Source: Scleromitrula shiraiana (Eukaryota; Ascomycota; Leotiomycetes; Helotiales; Sclerotiniaceae). Taken from it: 64,000 nucleotides of DNA. The stretch spans positions 1,571,261 to 1,635,260 of the forward strand of contig JABELC010000012.1 in NCBI GenBank assembly GCA_028455995.1, written 5' to 3'. Positions 32,129-48,412 of this stretch are shown here, one piece after another (within the stretch, counting starts at the first letter, position 1; each line of letters begins with the position of its first letter). The position numbers and the translations under genes are program-made. The notes under the pieces are model-generated. The model was not told where the DNA came from, ran no database searches, and saw only the letters and a list, made by a program, of their open reading frames with translations.

Positions 32129-32289
32129 TGTTTGTATGACTCCGGGGGGATAGAACAGTACAATATAGGGTCATTTCTTATATTGTATTATTATGTTCAA
32201 GGAGATCAAGAAGAGTGTTGTACGCTATCGAGAGTATATATCTCCTTAATGGGTACGTGATGTAAGGTCACGTGTTGACTGTACAAACA
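32129..32289 (+). mobile_element. Solo LTR-like unit A, copy 2 (best preserved)
   Basis: 161 bases with ends TGTTTGTA and TACAAACA, i.e. TG...CA with 8-base inverted termini. A perfect 5-base duplication ATATC flanks it (32124-32128 and 32290-32294). It keeps a G run (near 32144-32149) and CACGTG-type words. An inverted repeat of the form (C/T)ACGTGA-N-GTCACGTG lies near its 3' end. Length, ends and 5-base target duplication are those of a solo LTR of a retrotransposon with very short LTRs, Copia-like by size. Confidence 0.8.
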
Positions 32290-35200
32290 ATATCTTTTTA
32301 ATCATTTATTAAATATAATTTTTAATTTTTAATTTTTTTAAAAATGATACTATTTATATTATTAAATTTATTAAAAAATAGTTTTTTTAAAACATTTTAT
32401 AACTAATTTTTCATTACATAATCAAAAAATTCTAATTAGATTTTGTTTATAAAAAACATAATTATATTGATAATTTATTTTTTAAATTGATTATTAATTT
32501 ATAAAAAATACAATAAATTAATGATTTCTATAAGATTATGAAATCTTGAAATAAATATTATAATTGATTTGTTTATTTTTTTAGAAAATCTATTACGAAA
32601 TTCATTTGTATTTTTCAAATAAAATAGTTCAATTTTTGGAATTTCTTTAAAATTATTTTTGTAATTTATTTTTAGTTTTTAAATGACATTTTAATTTAAA
32701 TAAATCGTTTCCAAAAATATTTATAGATCTTTTAAAGAATGATATTACTAATTAAATGAATATTTCAAAATTTATTTATAGTTTTTATTAAATAGATATT
32801 TTAAAAGTTTAATATTATTAAATTCAATTAATTTTTTTAATTTAATTGATAATTTAATTATTTTAAAAAAGGATTTTAAGAAGTAATTTTTATTTCCTTT
32901 GAAAATTAATAATTAACATTTATTTATTTATTTAATAAATATTGAACATTCTGTTATTTTTTATTTATTAATATATATTGTTATTTTAAAGATAAATTCA
33001 AAACCTTTATTTTTCAAAAAAAGTATTTAATTTTAGATTAAAAAGATTTAGTCAATTTAATAATATTGATTTTATACTATTGTTTTATTTTCGAAATATT
33101 TGTTTTTTGAATTTTTGGATTCATTATTTTATTCACATTTAGAAAAACATATTACTATTATCAATTATAATGATAATAAAATTAATTAAGTTTATTATTA
33201 TTTATTTGAATAAATTAATAATTTATTTTGAGCATTTAGTATTAATAAAAGAATTATTTAAAGCAATAATCAAAATTTATTTTTAATATTAATCATTTTA
33301 TCTAAAACATATTTCAAAATTGTTTTTTTTTTAAATCTAAATTTTTTTTTTCCAAATTTTTAATTTTGATTCAAAAAATAAAAGATTTCATTAAGAATAA
33401 AAAATATTAATTTGTTTCTAAAATAATTATTTTTAAATTAATTAATAAGAATTCTATAAGAAACTATATTAAATTATAATTTGTTTTTTTTAAATGAATT
33501 AAAATGATATAATTTGATTCTGATTTTTTTTAAAGCTTTTAATATATAATTATCTATTATAATTGTAATAAAGTTACTATTTAATAATTTTATTGTAAAT
33601 ATAATTATTAGATTTTTAATATACTTCTCTATAAATATAATATTAAAGATATTTTCAAACTTTTAAAAAAAGACAAAAAGATTATTATATTTATTGATTT
33701 TATATGATTTTAAATAAATTTTAATTTTTTCTAAAATTTCTATATTTTATATTCGATGATTTTTGATAAAATTTTGAAGAATTTCAATAAAATTTTACAG
33801 TTTTATTTATTTATTTTTATTTTGATAATAAAATCATATATTTCTTATATTAAATTTATCATTGAAGATATTCTAAATAAATAATATTTATCTTAAAAAA
33901 AATTAATTTCATTTAAACAAAATATTTTTTAAAGGTTTTATTAATTAATTTAAAATTAATTATGTATTATTTATTATAGAAGATCAAGAAAATCTTTTCA
34001 TATAAAATCTATTAAAATGATTATAAATAACAATTTAAGTTTTTAAATAAAAAAAGAATTTTGATTATTTTTTAAAATTTATATTTCTTTATAATGAAAT
34101 AAGATTTCAATATTATTCATTAGTAATTTTATTATATTTATTATTTAATATTATTAATCTATATATAAATTAAAATATATTGATAAACATAACAAATTTT
34201 AATAATAATAATACTAATAATAATAATACAAGATTTTAATTTAAATATTATTAATATTAAAATATCTTATTTTATTTTATTGAATTTATATGTAATTTTA
34301 ATTTTAATAATATATTCATTATAAAAAAATAAAAGAAAAAGTTTTCTTTAATTTAAATATATTAATTGATTTTTTATAAAATTTAAAGAAGATTTTAAAT
34401 TTGAAATTCAATATTTCGAAATTATTTATGAATAATATTTTATTATTATATAACTTACGTAATTTACGATTTTATAATCTTAAAAAAGTTAATTAAAATT
34501 ATATATAGTGTTATAATTTTGTATTAATTTTTAATATTTTATAGATTTCTTTTTTTAATATTCTGATTATATATCATAATATTTAATATAAACTTGATTT
34601 TGTTTATATTATGATATATTTTTTTGAATAATAATTAAAAATGTTTTTTAACAATACAATTCCATTTATTGTTGGAACTTTTATAGAATGTTTATTAAAA
34701 TAATTGATTTTGTTTTTTATTATTCAATCTGATAAAAATGTTATTTTGAATATAAGATATATATTAATAATAATACTTCAACTTCTAATTTCTTTTTATA
34801 TATATCAAATTATTTATTCTCATTCATTATAAATAAAATGAATATTAAAAGATAATGTAATTTGTTATTCATATATAATTATTTTTATTTATTGATATAA
34901 ATTTATAAAAACAATAATTAAAGAAATGATTTATTTTATATTAATAACAATAATGATCTTTCAAAATAAAGAACAATATATTTTTGTTTAATGATTTATA
35001 TTTAAATAATCAATTATTGAATAATAATAATATATATCATAATATAAATTCAAAAATTAATATTATAAATAATTTTAATAAGAATAAATGTATAATTTAT
35101 CTAGTATATTTTAATTAATTAATATTCTATAATAATATTCTATAAAACACTGTAAATAGATCATTTGATTATCTTATTTTAAAAAAGAAAAAATCTAATA

Positions 35201-35499
35201 GATTAATTAAAATATATATATAATTAATTTTTTTGATATTAGTTTATGATTAACTATTTCTTTTTAAATAAAATTGAATTATAATAAATCTTTTTATAAG
35301 ATTAATTCTATGAGTTTATATTATATATATTAAAGAATATATATTTTTTAAAAATAATACTATTTTTTTTTATTTTTTGAGATATTTATATTATAATATA
35401 GAAATTATGAATTAAATTAAATTATTATATATATGCAAAGTTTATATTAATATTAATTTATATATATATATATGAATTAAATTTTTTAATTAAATATAA

Positions 35500-37120
35500 T
35501 TATGATGAAAACAATAACAATAATAATGTTAAAAAGTTTTTCAATAAAAAGATTATAATTTAAAATAATAAGATTGGTAAAATTTAATGTTGTTAAAAGT
35601 TTTGAATTGTTGATTTAGTTAAAATAAAAAATAAATCTCCAAATTTTTATTTAATTATTTTTATTATTATTTTAATAGTTTGTAAAAATGCTTTTAAATA
35701 GTTTTTTAAATTTTATTTAATTTTATTTGAATTAAAAAATCATTTAAAATATTGAAAATAAATTATAAAAATAATCTTAAAGAAGTTTTGAAAAAATATA
35801 TTATTTTCTTTTAAAAATCTAGTAAAGAAGTTTTTTGTTACATTATTTAAAAAAAAATTAATTTGAAAAATTAATTATTTTATGAAAATTATAAATGTAT
35901 CTTATTCTTTATAAAATGATAATTGATTTTCTAAATTAATTATTAATATTATAATATTATGTATAAAGAAAATTTGATTAAATAAAAGATTTGAATTAAA
36001 AATATTCATAATCTTTTTTAATTTAAAAAAATATACAATTATATAATTGAAAATTAATCGTTGAATATTTTATAAAAATTACATTTTTTATTGAATTTAA
36101 TAATAAAAAGAAAATTACTTCTAGAAAATAAATAATTAAGATTTATAGTTAATGAACCATGAAATAAATTTAATTAATTTAATATAAAAATATTATAAAA
36201 TAGTTTTATTTCTTTTATTTTATTTTGAATATATATAAAGAATTTTTATTGATATTTGAAAATAAATATTTTAGAATAAAAATTCTATTATATATTAATA
36301 ATATAATTTTAATAAATTTTTTTTTTCCAAAAAATGAAACTATTTAAAAAAAAGAAATCATTATATTATATAAATAAAACTATTAATATAATATGATTGA
36401 ATATTATTAAGATTAAACAAATTTATCTTATTAAAAATGAAAAAACTAATTTAATAATTATTTTTTTAGATTATAAAATATTATAATGCTAATATTAAAT
36501 CTATGGAGTAAATATATATTTTATTATTAATTTAAGATTTAAAAAATAGATAAAGATATGTATTAAATAAATAAAATAAATATTTTATTATATAAATAAA
36601 TCTATAAATATTAATAAAAGACTAAATATAATAATTATTTATTAAACTTATGTTATTTATATTATTAATTATAATTTTAATTAATATAATAAATTAGAAT
36701 TTAATAATTGAATATTAAAATCTATTAAAATTAATGAAATCATTATAATAAATTTAAAATATGAGATAATAAAAAAGTTTTAAAAGATTTTTGATATCTT
36801 TCATATTAATTATAAAAATTGTAATCGATTTATCTTTTTTAAAAATTAATTTAAATTTTGATATTAAAAAATATAATATTTAAATATTAGAACTTTTTAT
36901 TCAATTTTTTATTAATTAAATTATAATTAAGGATGAAAAAAAAGTCTGTAAATCATTAAATAAAATAAAATTACTTGAAAAATTGTTTTAATTATAATAT
37001 ATTATAATCATTTTTTATCAAACTTATTTTTATTAATATTTTTTTATATTAATTTATGAATTTCTTTTGATTTAATAAATAAGATTTAAAAAAGAGTTAT
37101 TTAATTAATATATTAATTTT
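35500..37120 (+). mobile_element. RIP-degraded retroelement body, copy X1
   Basis: Aligns by eye, in the same orientation, with 48,900-50,300 and in part with 41,720-42,300. One shared anchor is at 36851-36900 versus 42042-42090 (AAATTTTGAT...AAAAAATATAATATTTA...AGAACTTTTT). No reading frame survives. Confidence 0.55.
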
Positions 37121-38264
37121 TCCATTTTTTAATCAATTTCTTTTTTTAAATATATTTACATAATGAAATTAAATTTTTGAAATCAAACATATTATTAAAT
37201 ATCTTTTCAATAGAATTAAGAAATCAAAATTAGAAAAACAATATGATAAATTAAAATGTATTATATTAATATTTTATTTTATTAGATTTTAAACCATGTT
37301 AATATAATAAATTATAAAGAAATCAGTAAAATTATTAAATATTAAATTCAATGATATTTAAATTTTAATATAATTCATATAACAATTAATCAATTTGATT
37401 AGTAAAAATAAAATTAGAGTAAGAAATCCAAAAATGATCAATAATAAAATATTTAATTCAAAAACTTTGGATAAAATAATTTTATTTTGAACTATAAATT
37501 AAAAATCGAAAATTAAAGATATATTATTTCAATTGAAATTATAATAAAAGTATATTAAATTTCATTTATTGAAATTAAAATATGTTTTAAAGAATTATTA
37601 TATATATATAAAAAGGTTGAATATGTTTGAAAATTAAAAAAGAATTAAATAATTTTAATAAATATAAAAGTTAAATTATAGAAATAAATACAAAAATCAA
37701 ACTTTTGATTTTTTTAAAAAATATAATAATTCGAAAAGTATAGGTTTATAATTATCGAAGTATAAATTTTATAATCATTAAAATATAGATTGTTAATTAT
37801 TTTATATAGTTAATATTTAAAATGAGATTTTCAATCAAAATAATAATCATGTTAATAATATATAAAAAAACGAATAATAATATATAAAAATAAAGATAAT
37901 ATTTATTAAATTAATATATAATATTTATCATATTAATATTGATATATTTATGTTATATTTATAATATATAAATATTTTGATAAAACATTTATTATTAATA
38001 TTTATAAAGAATTCGTTTTATAGTATGGTATGAATGTATTATAAGCTATATTATATATTATTTTTGAAATAATATTAAAATAAGTTAAACATATATGAAT
38101 AAAAAAATAAATCAGATCATTAAAAAGAGATGATTAATCATATATAATATTAAATATTTAATATTAAATTGATTTAATTAGGTTTTATAATAAGATAATA
38201 AAATCTAAGAAGAAATTAATAATGTTGATTAGAAATTATATATTTATATATTTATTTTAAAAGA

Positions 38265-38266
38265 AA

Positions 38267-38297
<31 letters not shown>

Positions 38298-38309
38298 ATG
38301 AATAAATAA
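38265..38309. repeat. AATA tetramer microsatellite
   Basis: About eleven AATA units, one mismatch. Confidence 0.9.
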
Positions 38310-41300
38310 AAGTGATATTAAAAAAAATATATAATATTTAAAATTATTTCTTACAAAAACATGATGATTATATAAAATCTTATTAAAAAATATAAAAAAA
38401 GTTTTATTTATATTGAAGAATTATTATAGCATATTAATAAATAAAAGAATATATTGAAATGAATTATGAATCAATTAATAATTCGATCCTTTTTATATTA
38501 ATAATTTAAAACAAAATAAAAATCTATAATCAATCAAAAAATAATATTTTAATGATATATTATATTAAAAAAAATATTGAAATAAGCTTTTGAATAAAGA
38601 TTAAAATGAAAATAATAATCAAAATAATGAATGAAATGAATATAGATTTTGAATTTAATAATAAAAGTGTTTTTATTTATAAAATAAAAAGAGTTTAAAC
38701 AATGATAATAAATTATATATAATTTGATTATTAAAATATTTTAATAAAACCATAATCAAAATATATCATATGTTTTTATAATATCTATAGAAAGAATCTT
38801 TAAATATATAATAATAAATCAATATTTAACTAATGATAATTTAAAAAATCATTGAAAAATATTTATAAAAAAAGTTGAATAATTTAAAAATACTTTTTAT
38901 AAATAATAAACTTAACTTGAATAAATGTTGAAACATTATAGTAAATAGAAATATAATAATAATTTTTATAATAAAGATATATCAAGATAGAAACTTATAA
39001 AACAGATTATATTAAAATAGAAATTATCAAATGTATATTTAAAAAAATAATATTAAAATATTATGGAAATTCTTTACCATTGAATTGATGATTAACGAAA
39101 TAAAAGTTTATATTATATATATTCATACATTATTTTTGTTATATTTTCAATAAATATCAAAAACAAAATCATTTAGAATAATATAAACAAAATGTAGTTT
39201 TTTATTTTGAAAAAAGTAATTATAATACTAGTATGTATATATAATAAATTATTCTAATAAATTATTCTAGTAGATTAAAAATTTATTATAAATAATAATA
39301 ATAATAAGAATTGAATAAACTTTGAAAATAATTTTAATTTAAGAGTAATAATATTAAATATAGGAATATATAATTTAATTATATAATTATAATTTATATT
39401 TTATATACCAAATAAAATAATTAATTATGAATTAATTCAATGTAATAATAATGAAATATATTTAAAATATAAGTAATTATAAAAAGAGTAACATTCATAT
39501 TAAATTTTCAAAATATATTGTTGTTAATATTAATATATAAATTATTATATAAAAATTTCAAGAACATATGAATATAATCATAATTCATATCTAAATATTA
39601 TTAATTCAATTCTATAAATGAATTTCTAAAACCAAAGAATATAATATTATATAAATCATATTTTTTATAATGAATTTTAAAATTACAATTTCATTAAAAA
39701 ACAATTATAATAAATAAGAAATAATAAATAAATAAATTTATTAATATTATAACAAAGTCTAATAATCTTAAATCACTATTTTTAATATATAATATATTAA
39801 TTTAAATCAAAAAAAGACAATTATTAATAAAAAAATCAATATATAATGATTTTTATCAAAAGAAATTTATAATTTTATTTATAAATCGTTTAAAAGATAT
39901 AATTAAATATTTAAATATATAGTAATATATATATGGAAAATAAATTTTTAAATATAAATATATTAATATTAATAATATAAAAACATAAAAATAAAAATAA
40001 ATTAGTAAATAAAACTATATATTTCAGAGTTAATAATAAATAAAAATTATATAATTAATATATATTTTTAATTATAATAAATTATGAAAATATAATCAAA
40101 TAAGTATCAATAAGTTTCCAAAGATGAATCAAAAAATCAGGTTTTATTATAAAACAATTATTTTTAAAAAGTTTTAAAACAATATTAATTTTTGATTTAA
40201 AAGTTTAATATATATAATTTATAATAATAATGAATATCAAGCTTTTTTTAATCACATAAAAAAAGATTATTTTATTATTTAATATTAAAAATACAAATTT
40301 TCTAAAAATTAAATGCTTTGATTTTATGAAATTATTTATTTTTTTATTTAATAAATTTTGATAATTTAAAGTTTGAATTCAAAACTATATTTTTTTAATA
40401 GTAGGAAAAGAAGATTATTATGTTAAAAAAAGTCGATCTTTAAATAAATTAATTTTAATTATTTAAATAAATTGATTATGATATATTTTAAAATGATTTT
40501 ATATCAAATAGAATTTAATTTTTTTATTTTAATATACAATTAAATATTGCATAAATTAAAGAAATCAGAATAAAATATAAAGAATACGATAAAATAATTA
40601 TAAATAAAGAATATAAATCAAAAATCAAAAATCAAAAGAAAATAATAAATAATATCTTCAATAATAAATTTTTAATTTTAATAAATAACAAAAATTGAAT
40701 TAAAATAAATACTTTTAAATATTTATAATTATGTTTTTTTAAAAGTGAAAGTTTATTAATTAATTTATTTAAGAATAAAATAGTTTTTAATATTATTTAA
40801 AACGGTTAGTTTAGATATATGTGAATATTCAAATATATTCAATTAATATATTTTATTCTTATATTTAAAATATAAAGTTTATCAAATTTTAAAAGATTTT
40901 GTTGTATAAATTAAATGATTTTAATATAATTTATGGAAATAAGAAAAGTTACATTAAGATATTTTATAATTAATATATTTGAAATATTTTTTATATGAAA
41001 GCATTTTGTATCTTAATAATAGTATTATTTAATATCAATAATAATAAAAAATATATAAATATAAATAAAGTCAACATTTCTTTAAAGAATATATTTAAAT
41101 TGTTTTTAAACTATATAAATTTATGATATCAAAAATTCTTTTTAAAAAATGTAAAATATAGAAATTAGTTTAATTTATTAAAAATATTCATGTTATTATT
41201 TAATTTATAATAATATATATTTTGAATCAGAAGGAAGTTTCTAAATAATTAATTTATATTTTGTTGAAAAGAATATAAAAAATTATTATCAATATAAAAG

Positions 41301-41719
41301 TCTTTTAAACTACTAATATATTCTATATGAAAAAATATAAAAATCTTTTAAAATACAATATTTTATATTAAATAATATATCAGAATTATGTTAATTAAAA
41401 AAATCATTTCTCATAAAAGAATTAAAATTATTAATCATAATAGTAAAAGTTTTAAGATTTTAAAATAAATTCTAATAAACTTTCTAAAATAAATAATAAA
41501 TTTTGATATGATAACAAATCAAATAGAGAATTATTTAAGAAATCTATAATATTTAATATAATAAATCAAGAAAAGAATTCTAAAAAATATATAATAAAAA
41601 AATAATATTGAATAATAAATATATTAAATGATTTAAAGTTGAAATAAAATAAATAAATATTATTATAATATTTTTAAATATTGAATATAATAAATAAATC
41701 GTTAATAAATTAAAAAGAA

Positions 41720-42300
41720 TACTGCATTTAGTTTAATAAAGATTAAAATTCTATATTTTATAAATTTACTAGTATATTAATGAATTGCAATTAAGAAGTT
41801 TAATGCGCTAATTATTAGATACATAATTAGATTTATTAATATTGATAAAGAATTGAATATAATTATTATTTATTAATTTTACATAATATATAATTAATAT
41901 AATAGATTATAATTTAATCATTTAATAAAAGTATTAATCAAATTTAATAAAGATATTATAATAGTTTTAAAATTTAAAATGATATAAACTTTTTAATGAA
42001 TTTTGAATTATTTTTTTATCAATTATGAAAGTTAAATTGAAGTAAATTTTGATTTCAAAAAATATAATATTTATATATAAGAACTTTTTTGATGTTATTT
42101 TAATTAATCTAATTATGATTAAAGATAAAGAGATTTTCAAAAAAATGAAATAATTAAAATATCTTTTTAATTATTATAAATCAAATAACATTTTAATCAA
42201 TTTTGATTTTATTATTATATTTTTAAATAGAGTTATTAATTTTATTTAATTTTTTAAAATCAAAAATGATTATCTTTTGTTTTAATCAATAGAATATTAA
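41720..42300 (+). mobile_element. RIP-degraded retroelement body, copy X2 (partial)
   Basis: Same order of words as 36,600-36,960 and 49,990-50,200. It keeps a small GC remnant (TGCGCTAATTATTAG near 41,805). Confidence 0.5.
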
Positions 42301-45300
42301 AAGAAATGAAACGATTATTTTTATGATTAATTATTACATATATTTTGTTGAATTTATTGATTGAATTTATCTATTACGATATTTTAGTTTTGAAAAATAA
42401 AATTGAAAAAGAGTATGATAAATAATAATATTTTTTTATATGATTAATTTTAAAAATATAAGAATTTTAATCAATTAAATGTAGATTTTTTTATAGTTAT
42501 ATATAATAAAAGATTTAAAAAAACTATTCCAATGAATGAAATTATTAATTATAGTATTAAAAAGAAGGTTATTTTAATATGTTTTTTAATAATCAAAAAA
42601 AACTATTAAAATTAAAGATTTTATTAGATTATTTAAAATAGAATTAATAAATCAAAATTAATAATTGAAAATTAATAATTGAAAATTAATAAAGTAATAT
42701 AATAAATTTAAATAAAATAATCAAGATTTAATTATATTGTATTTTAAATTATATTGATATTTTTAAGAATGAAAAACAAAGAATTAATAAAAATAATAAT
42801 ACAATCATATTTCAATATGAATACATTGAAGTTTATTATAATTAAATTTTGAATTAATGGATAAATAATATATAAAGAAAATAAAAAACAAAAAATAAAA
42901 ATATTATATTATAATAATTTATTTATATAAAAATAAATTAAAAAATATTTTTACTTAAAAATATGAAATTGAAAATTAAAAATAAATTATTTTAATTAAT
43001 ATTGTTATATATATATATATAAATTTATATTTATATAAACTCAAGTATGTTTTTAATTATCAATATATTCATATATATATTTAAAATCTTGAAATATTTA
43101 TTATTAAAATATTAAAAATAAATTTAAAAGATAAATTTAAAAAATAAATTTAAAAAACAAATATCAAATTATTAATAAATATAGAAAAAAAAATAAAATA
43201 TACGATTAAATTGATTTAAAAGATAAAAATGATAATAACATTATAATAAAAATAAAAATAAAAATAATAACATTATAAAAAATGATAATAATAAAATAAT
43301 ACCAAAGATTTTATTTTATTAACAATTTTATATTTTATTTAATAAAAATTAAATTCTTAACTTTTTTTAAATATAGTATATAGAAAAATTTATAAATTAA
43401 AATTATTAAAATATTAAAATATTAAAATTTGATAATTTTATATAATTATCAATTTCACTAAATCTTTTAAACTTTTAAACATATAGTTATATTTTAATAA
43501 TATTTTTATTATTAAAAGTTTTTAATTTAGAAATTAAATTAAACAAATCTAATAATATTATATTATAATTTATAATAATTTTATAATAATTTTAAGTTAT
43601 ATCATTAAAATTATATTTAAAAAGAATATTTAAGTATTTTTATCTTATAAATCGAAATATTATTATTATATTATCTAAAAGCAAATTATTTTTATAATAT
43701 ATTTAGTTAAAATTAAATATTATAATTTTATTGAAATAATGATAGATATTTTATAAATCTTTTTATTTATTGATTTAAAATTGAAATTGAATTAAATAAT
43801 ATTATCAATAATTATTTAATCTTCATAAAATATATAATCATATAACATTAATTTTTTATAAGAAAAATATATAAAAATATTTTGATTTTTAATTCTGATT
43901 TTTTGATATAAAAAATAGTTTATAATTTTATTAAATAATTTATATTAATTAAATAGTAAATTATTATGAAAATAATTTAATATTATAAAAATCAATAATA
44001 ATTAATTAAATATAATTAATATAATATCTGTAATTTATATTCTAATCAAAAACAATATAAAAATAATTATTTTATAAAAATTATTTGATATTATATTAAA
44101 TATAATTTTTTAATTAATAATTCAAATGATTTTTTTCATAAAATTATAGCTTTAATTATTGAATTAATATAATTATATAAAATCTATAATTCATTTTTTA
44201 ATATTTATTTTATAATAGTATATTCGAAATATTCAAAAATATTTTCTTTTATATTTTTATTAATATAGAAATCAAAAAAGATTAATTTGAATTTAAATAA
44301 TCTAATTTTTATTATTAAGATTTTTTATATTAATCAACTTTTATGATTTTTCAATATATTTCAAAATTCTAAATTATTAAAATATAACTTGATTCTAATT
44401 TTTTAGAAAAAGTAGTTTATTTTTTAATTCAAAATATTGAATCAATTTATTTAAATAAATAATAAAATATAAATGTAAAAAGTTTTATTTGAATAATACT
44501 TAAATATTTTTTAATGAAGCTTTAATTTAAAAAATATTTTATAAATGTATTAATTAAATTTTTTTAGTCATTTTAAATATAATTTAATAATTTATTAAAT
44601 TTTAATAAGTATTTATTATTATAATAGTATCTAAATAGTCCTAATAAAATAAGAATAATTAATAAAAACTTTAATTATTATATAAATATTCAATATTAAA
44701 AAAGTTAAAATAATTTATTTATATTATTATTTAAATTTACTTATATAATAGGATAAAAAGACGATAATAATTAAATAAAAAGTAAAATAAAAAATAAAAT
44801 AAGTAAATTTATAATTAAAACTAAATTATATATGATAATATTATTATTCAAATTTTAAAAATAGAAAATAATGTGATATAGTATATCAAAAATCACTATA
44901 TTATAATAATTATTATTTTAAAAAATCAAAGAAAATATTTGTTTTAATATATATAATATACATAAATAATATAATTAAATAATTAAGTATAAAAATATCA
45001 AAGATCTTTTTAATTATATATTTATATAATTAACAATTTTAAATAACATTTATTATTTTATAAAAATAAAATTATAATATTTATATAAATATTTTAATTA
45101 TTATAATATAAATAAAAACAAGATCAATAAATTGATAAAATATTATAATCAATATTAAATATATGGTAAATGATTCAAAGAATTTAAATTTAAAATTAAT
45201 AATAATAAAAATAATAATATTTAATTTAATTATATAATTATAATTAATATTATATATATTTAATAAAATAAAAAAATAATAAATAATAATATTTTTAAAT

Positions 45301-48252
45301 AATTTATTAATAAAATATATTTAGGATATAATTTGATTTAAATGGATTAATATTTATATAAGATTTTTAAATTATATTATTATTAATATTGATATATAAT
45401 TTATTATAAAGAAATTTAATAAATATATAAATATTATAGTAATTAAAATAAAACTAGTTTTTATAAAATTTTATTAATTAATTAATAAAATTAAACAATA
45501 TTATAAAATTATATAATAAATATAGAAGATTTTATAAAATGAATTATAATAATTTAGTTTTATAAAAAAAAAAATATTATAAATAATAATAAAAGTTATA
45601 AATGATTTCATAAATTTTAATAAATTAATTTCAATATTTTTAGTATTTAATATGTTTATATATATAGGAAAATCAGATTTATTAATAAAAATTATTATTG
45701 ATTAAATAATAAAATTGTAAAAAGTAAATAATAAGATTTATAGATATAAAGTAATTAAATTAGTAAGAAATATATTATAAAAATAAAATAAAATAAATTC
45801 TTTATATATATAATATATAATTTAAAAATATATTTAAAGATTTTAGTATATAAAAAGATTATTGGAATGAAGAAAAAAAAATGGATAAATCTTTATATTT
45901 TTAAATTAATAAAAAGTAAAAATTATAAAGTTAATATAAATAGTTATATTATAATAATATAATTAATATTAATTTGTTTGTATTATAAAGAATTTGTTAA
46001 TTTAATATTAATATTATTAATAATATATATAGAAAATTATATATTATTTATATTTATAAATGATAATAATAATTAATTAATTATTTAAAAAATATTAAAA
46101 ACAATAATTTTAAAGTTATTTAAATTAATGATTTATAAATATGGTAGATTAAGAAAAGATTAAAGCTTTAATATTTTATTATTAATGATACTTTAATTTT
46201 ATTAATATATTTAATAAGATGTATGATAAAAAATATGATTTAGGTTGTATATAGAGAATAAAGATTTTAAAGAAATATTATTCAATATTATAATGTTATT
46301 AAATGATATATATATTATATATTTAGGTAAAGCTTTTTTTATTAATAAGTTAATTTTTTTTATTAAATAAATTAAATATAATAAAAAGAAAACAAATGGA
46401 ATGAATCTAAAATTAAAAAAAAAACAATTAAATAGATTAATGAAAATTAGTATATTTGAAATGATAAAATAAAAAAAGATTTTAATAAAAATAAATTTTT
46501 TTAAATATAAATAAATTAATAAATTTAAATATTTAGATATAGAGAATATATATAAAAAATTCAGATTTATTATATAAGATTTTAATAATATAAAAAAATA
46601 TATTATATTTATATAATTTTTAATTATATAATATTTGATTTATTGATTAGTATTAATAATTATAATTATTATAATGATAATGAAAAATAATAATGTATTT
46701 AATATTTATTTATATAATATTATTTAAATATATATATAAATAAATTTAATATTTATCTATTTTATTTTTATATATATAATTCTAAATATAGAATATTTAT
46801 TAGAAATTATATTTTATACAATATAATCATTATATAAAATTCTAGAAATAGAAAATTATTAATTTAATATATATTTAAATTATTACATTATAAAATTTAA
46901 AATAATAATATTGATATATAATTTTTATTTGTTATATATATAAAAATAAGGATTTAGAATTATAATAATATAGATAGATCATACTCTAATTATTGTTAAT
47001 GAATAATTTATTTATAAAAAAGAATATTATTTAAAAGAAATTGAGTTTTTATATAAAAAATAAAAATAGCTAATTAAAATATATTTGTTTAAATTTAATA
47101 ATAGCTTAATTTTATTAAAAAGTTCAATAATTATAATAAATTAAAAACTTTAATATAAGAGTTTAAAGTAAATTAAGGATATTAATATTAATATATATAA
47201 AATATATAGTAAATTTTAGAAGAATATAATATTAAAAAAGTAATATATTATATAAGATATTTATAATATTTATATTATAACTTATTATTAATTCAAAGCT
47301 TTATTTGATTTAGTATAAATTATATAGAATATTGAATTAAAAAATGAAAATATAAAAACATTCAATAAATATATCAAATAATAAAAAAGAAATTTTATAA
47401 AAAGGTTTTAATTTATATTATTAAATTTTAACTTTTTTATATATTTATATTTATTGATATATTATATATAAATAATTTTAATTTATTTTTTCAAATTAAA
47501 TATGTCATTATATTGATAAATAAAAATAAAAATAAAAATATTATATATTAATTTTTAATTAAATATAAATATATTACTTAAATTAGACTAATATTAATAC
47601 TTTCTATAATAACTTTTTTATATTTATATAATTTATATAATGGTATAATATTAATTTTTTATATGAATTTATATTCTTTATTTTAATTATTAATTAGATT
47701 TAAAATAATAATTAAAAAATAATTTATAATGAATATTATAGCATTATCTTGATGATATAAATATAAAAAAATTATAAAAAAAGAATAAATTAATATCAAT
47801 GATAACTTAATAAATATAATAATAAAAATAAAACCTTATTTAATATTAAAAAAACTTATTAACATAAATAAAGTATTAATAAAAATTAATAAATAAATTA
47901 AATATAAAAAAAGATTTTGATTTTTATTTTTTTTATTTTTTTTTTTAAAAAATAACTAAATAATAATTAGTATTATTTATTTAACCTATATATAATTATT
48001 ACAAAATAAAATAATAAAATATATAATATAAAAAATAATAATAACATAAAATAACGATAATATATAATCTAAACAATATTTATTCTAATTCAATATCAAC
48101 ATATTATATTATATATAAACAAATTATGAAAATATCAACAAAATAAAAGATTAAAAAAAGTTTATTTTATCTTATTTTATATAAATAATTCATAACTTTT
48201 ATAAAGTTCAACTTTTTATATATATAATATTAGATTTTTAAAGAATTATCAA

Positions 48253-48412
48253 TATTTATAGGATTAAATATATGATCTTACATCATATACTTATTAAAAA
48301 GATATATACTCTTAATAATGTATAATATTCTTTTTGATCTTCTTAAATATAATAATATAATATAAAGAATACCCATATTGTACAATTCCATACCCCCAGA
48401 GTCATACAAACA
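48253..48412 (-). mobile_element. Solo LTR-like unit A, copy 3 (inverted)
   Basis: 160 bases; the reverse complement runs TGTTTGTATGACTCTGGGGG to a TATAAATA-type end and aligns with copy 2 throughout. No clear target duplication is visible (ATCAA versus ATAAT). Confidence 0.75.

Noticed and set aside
32129..32289. Reading unit A as a MITE because of its inverted termini
   Set aside because: TG...CA ends, the 5-base target duplication and the constant 160-161-base length fit a solo LTR better; not fully excluded.
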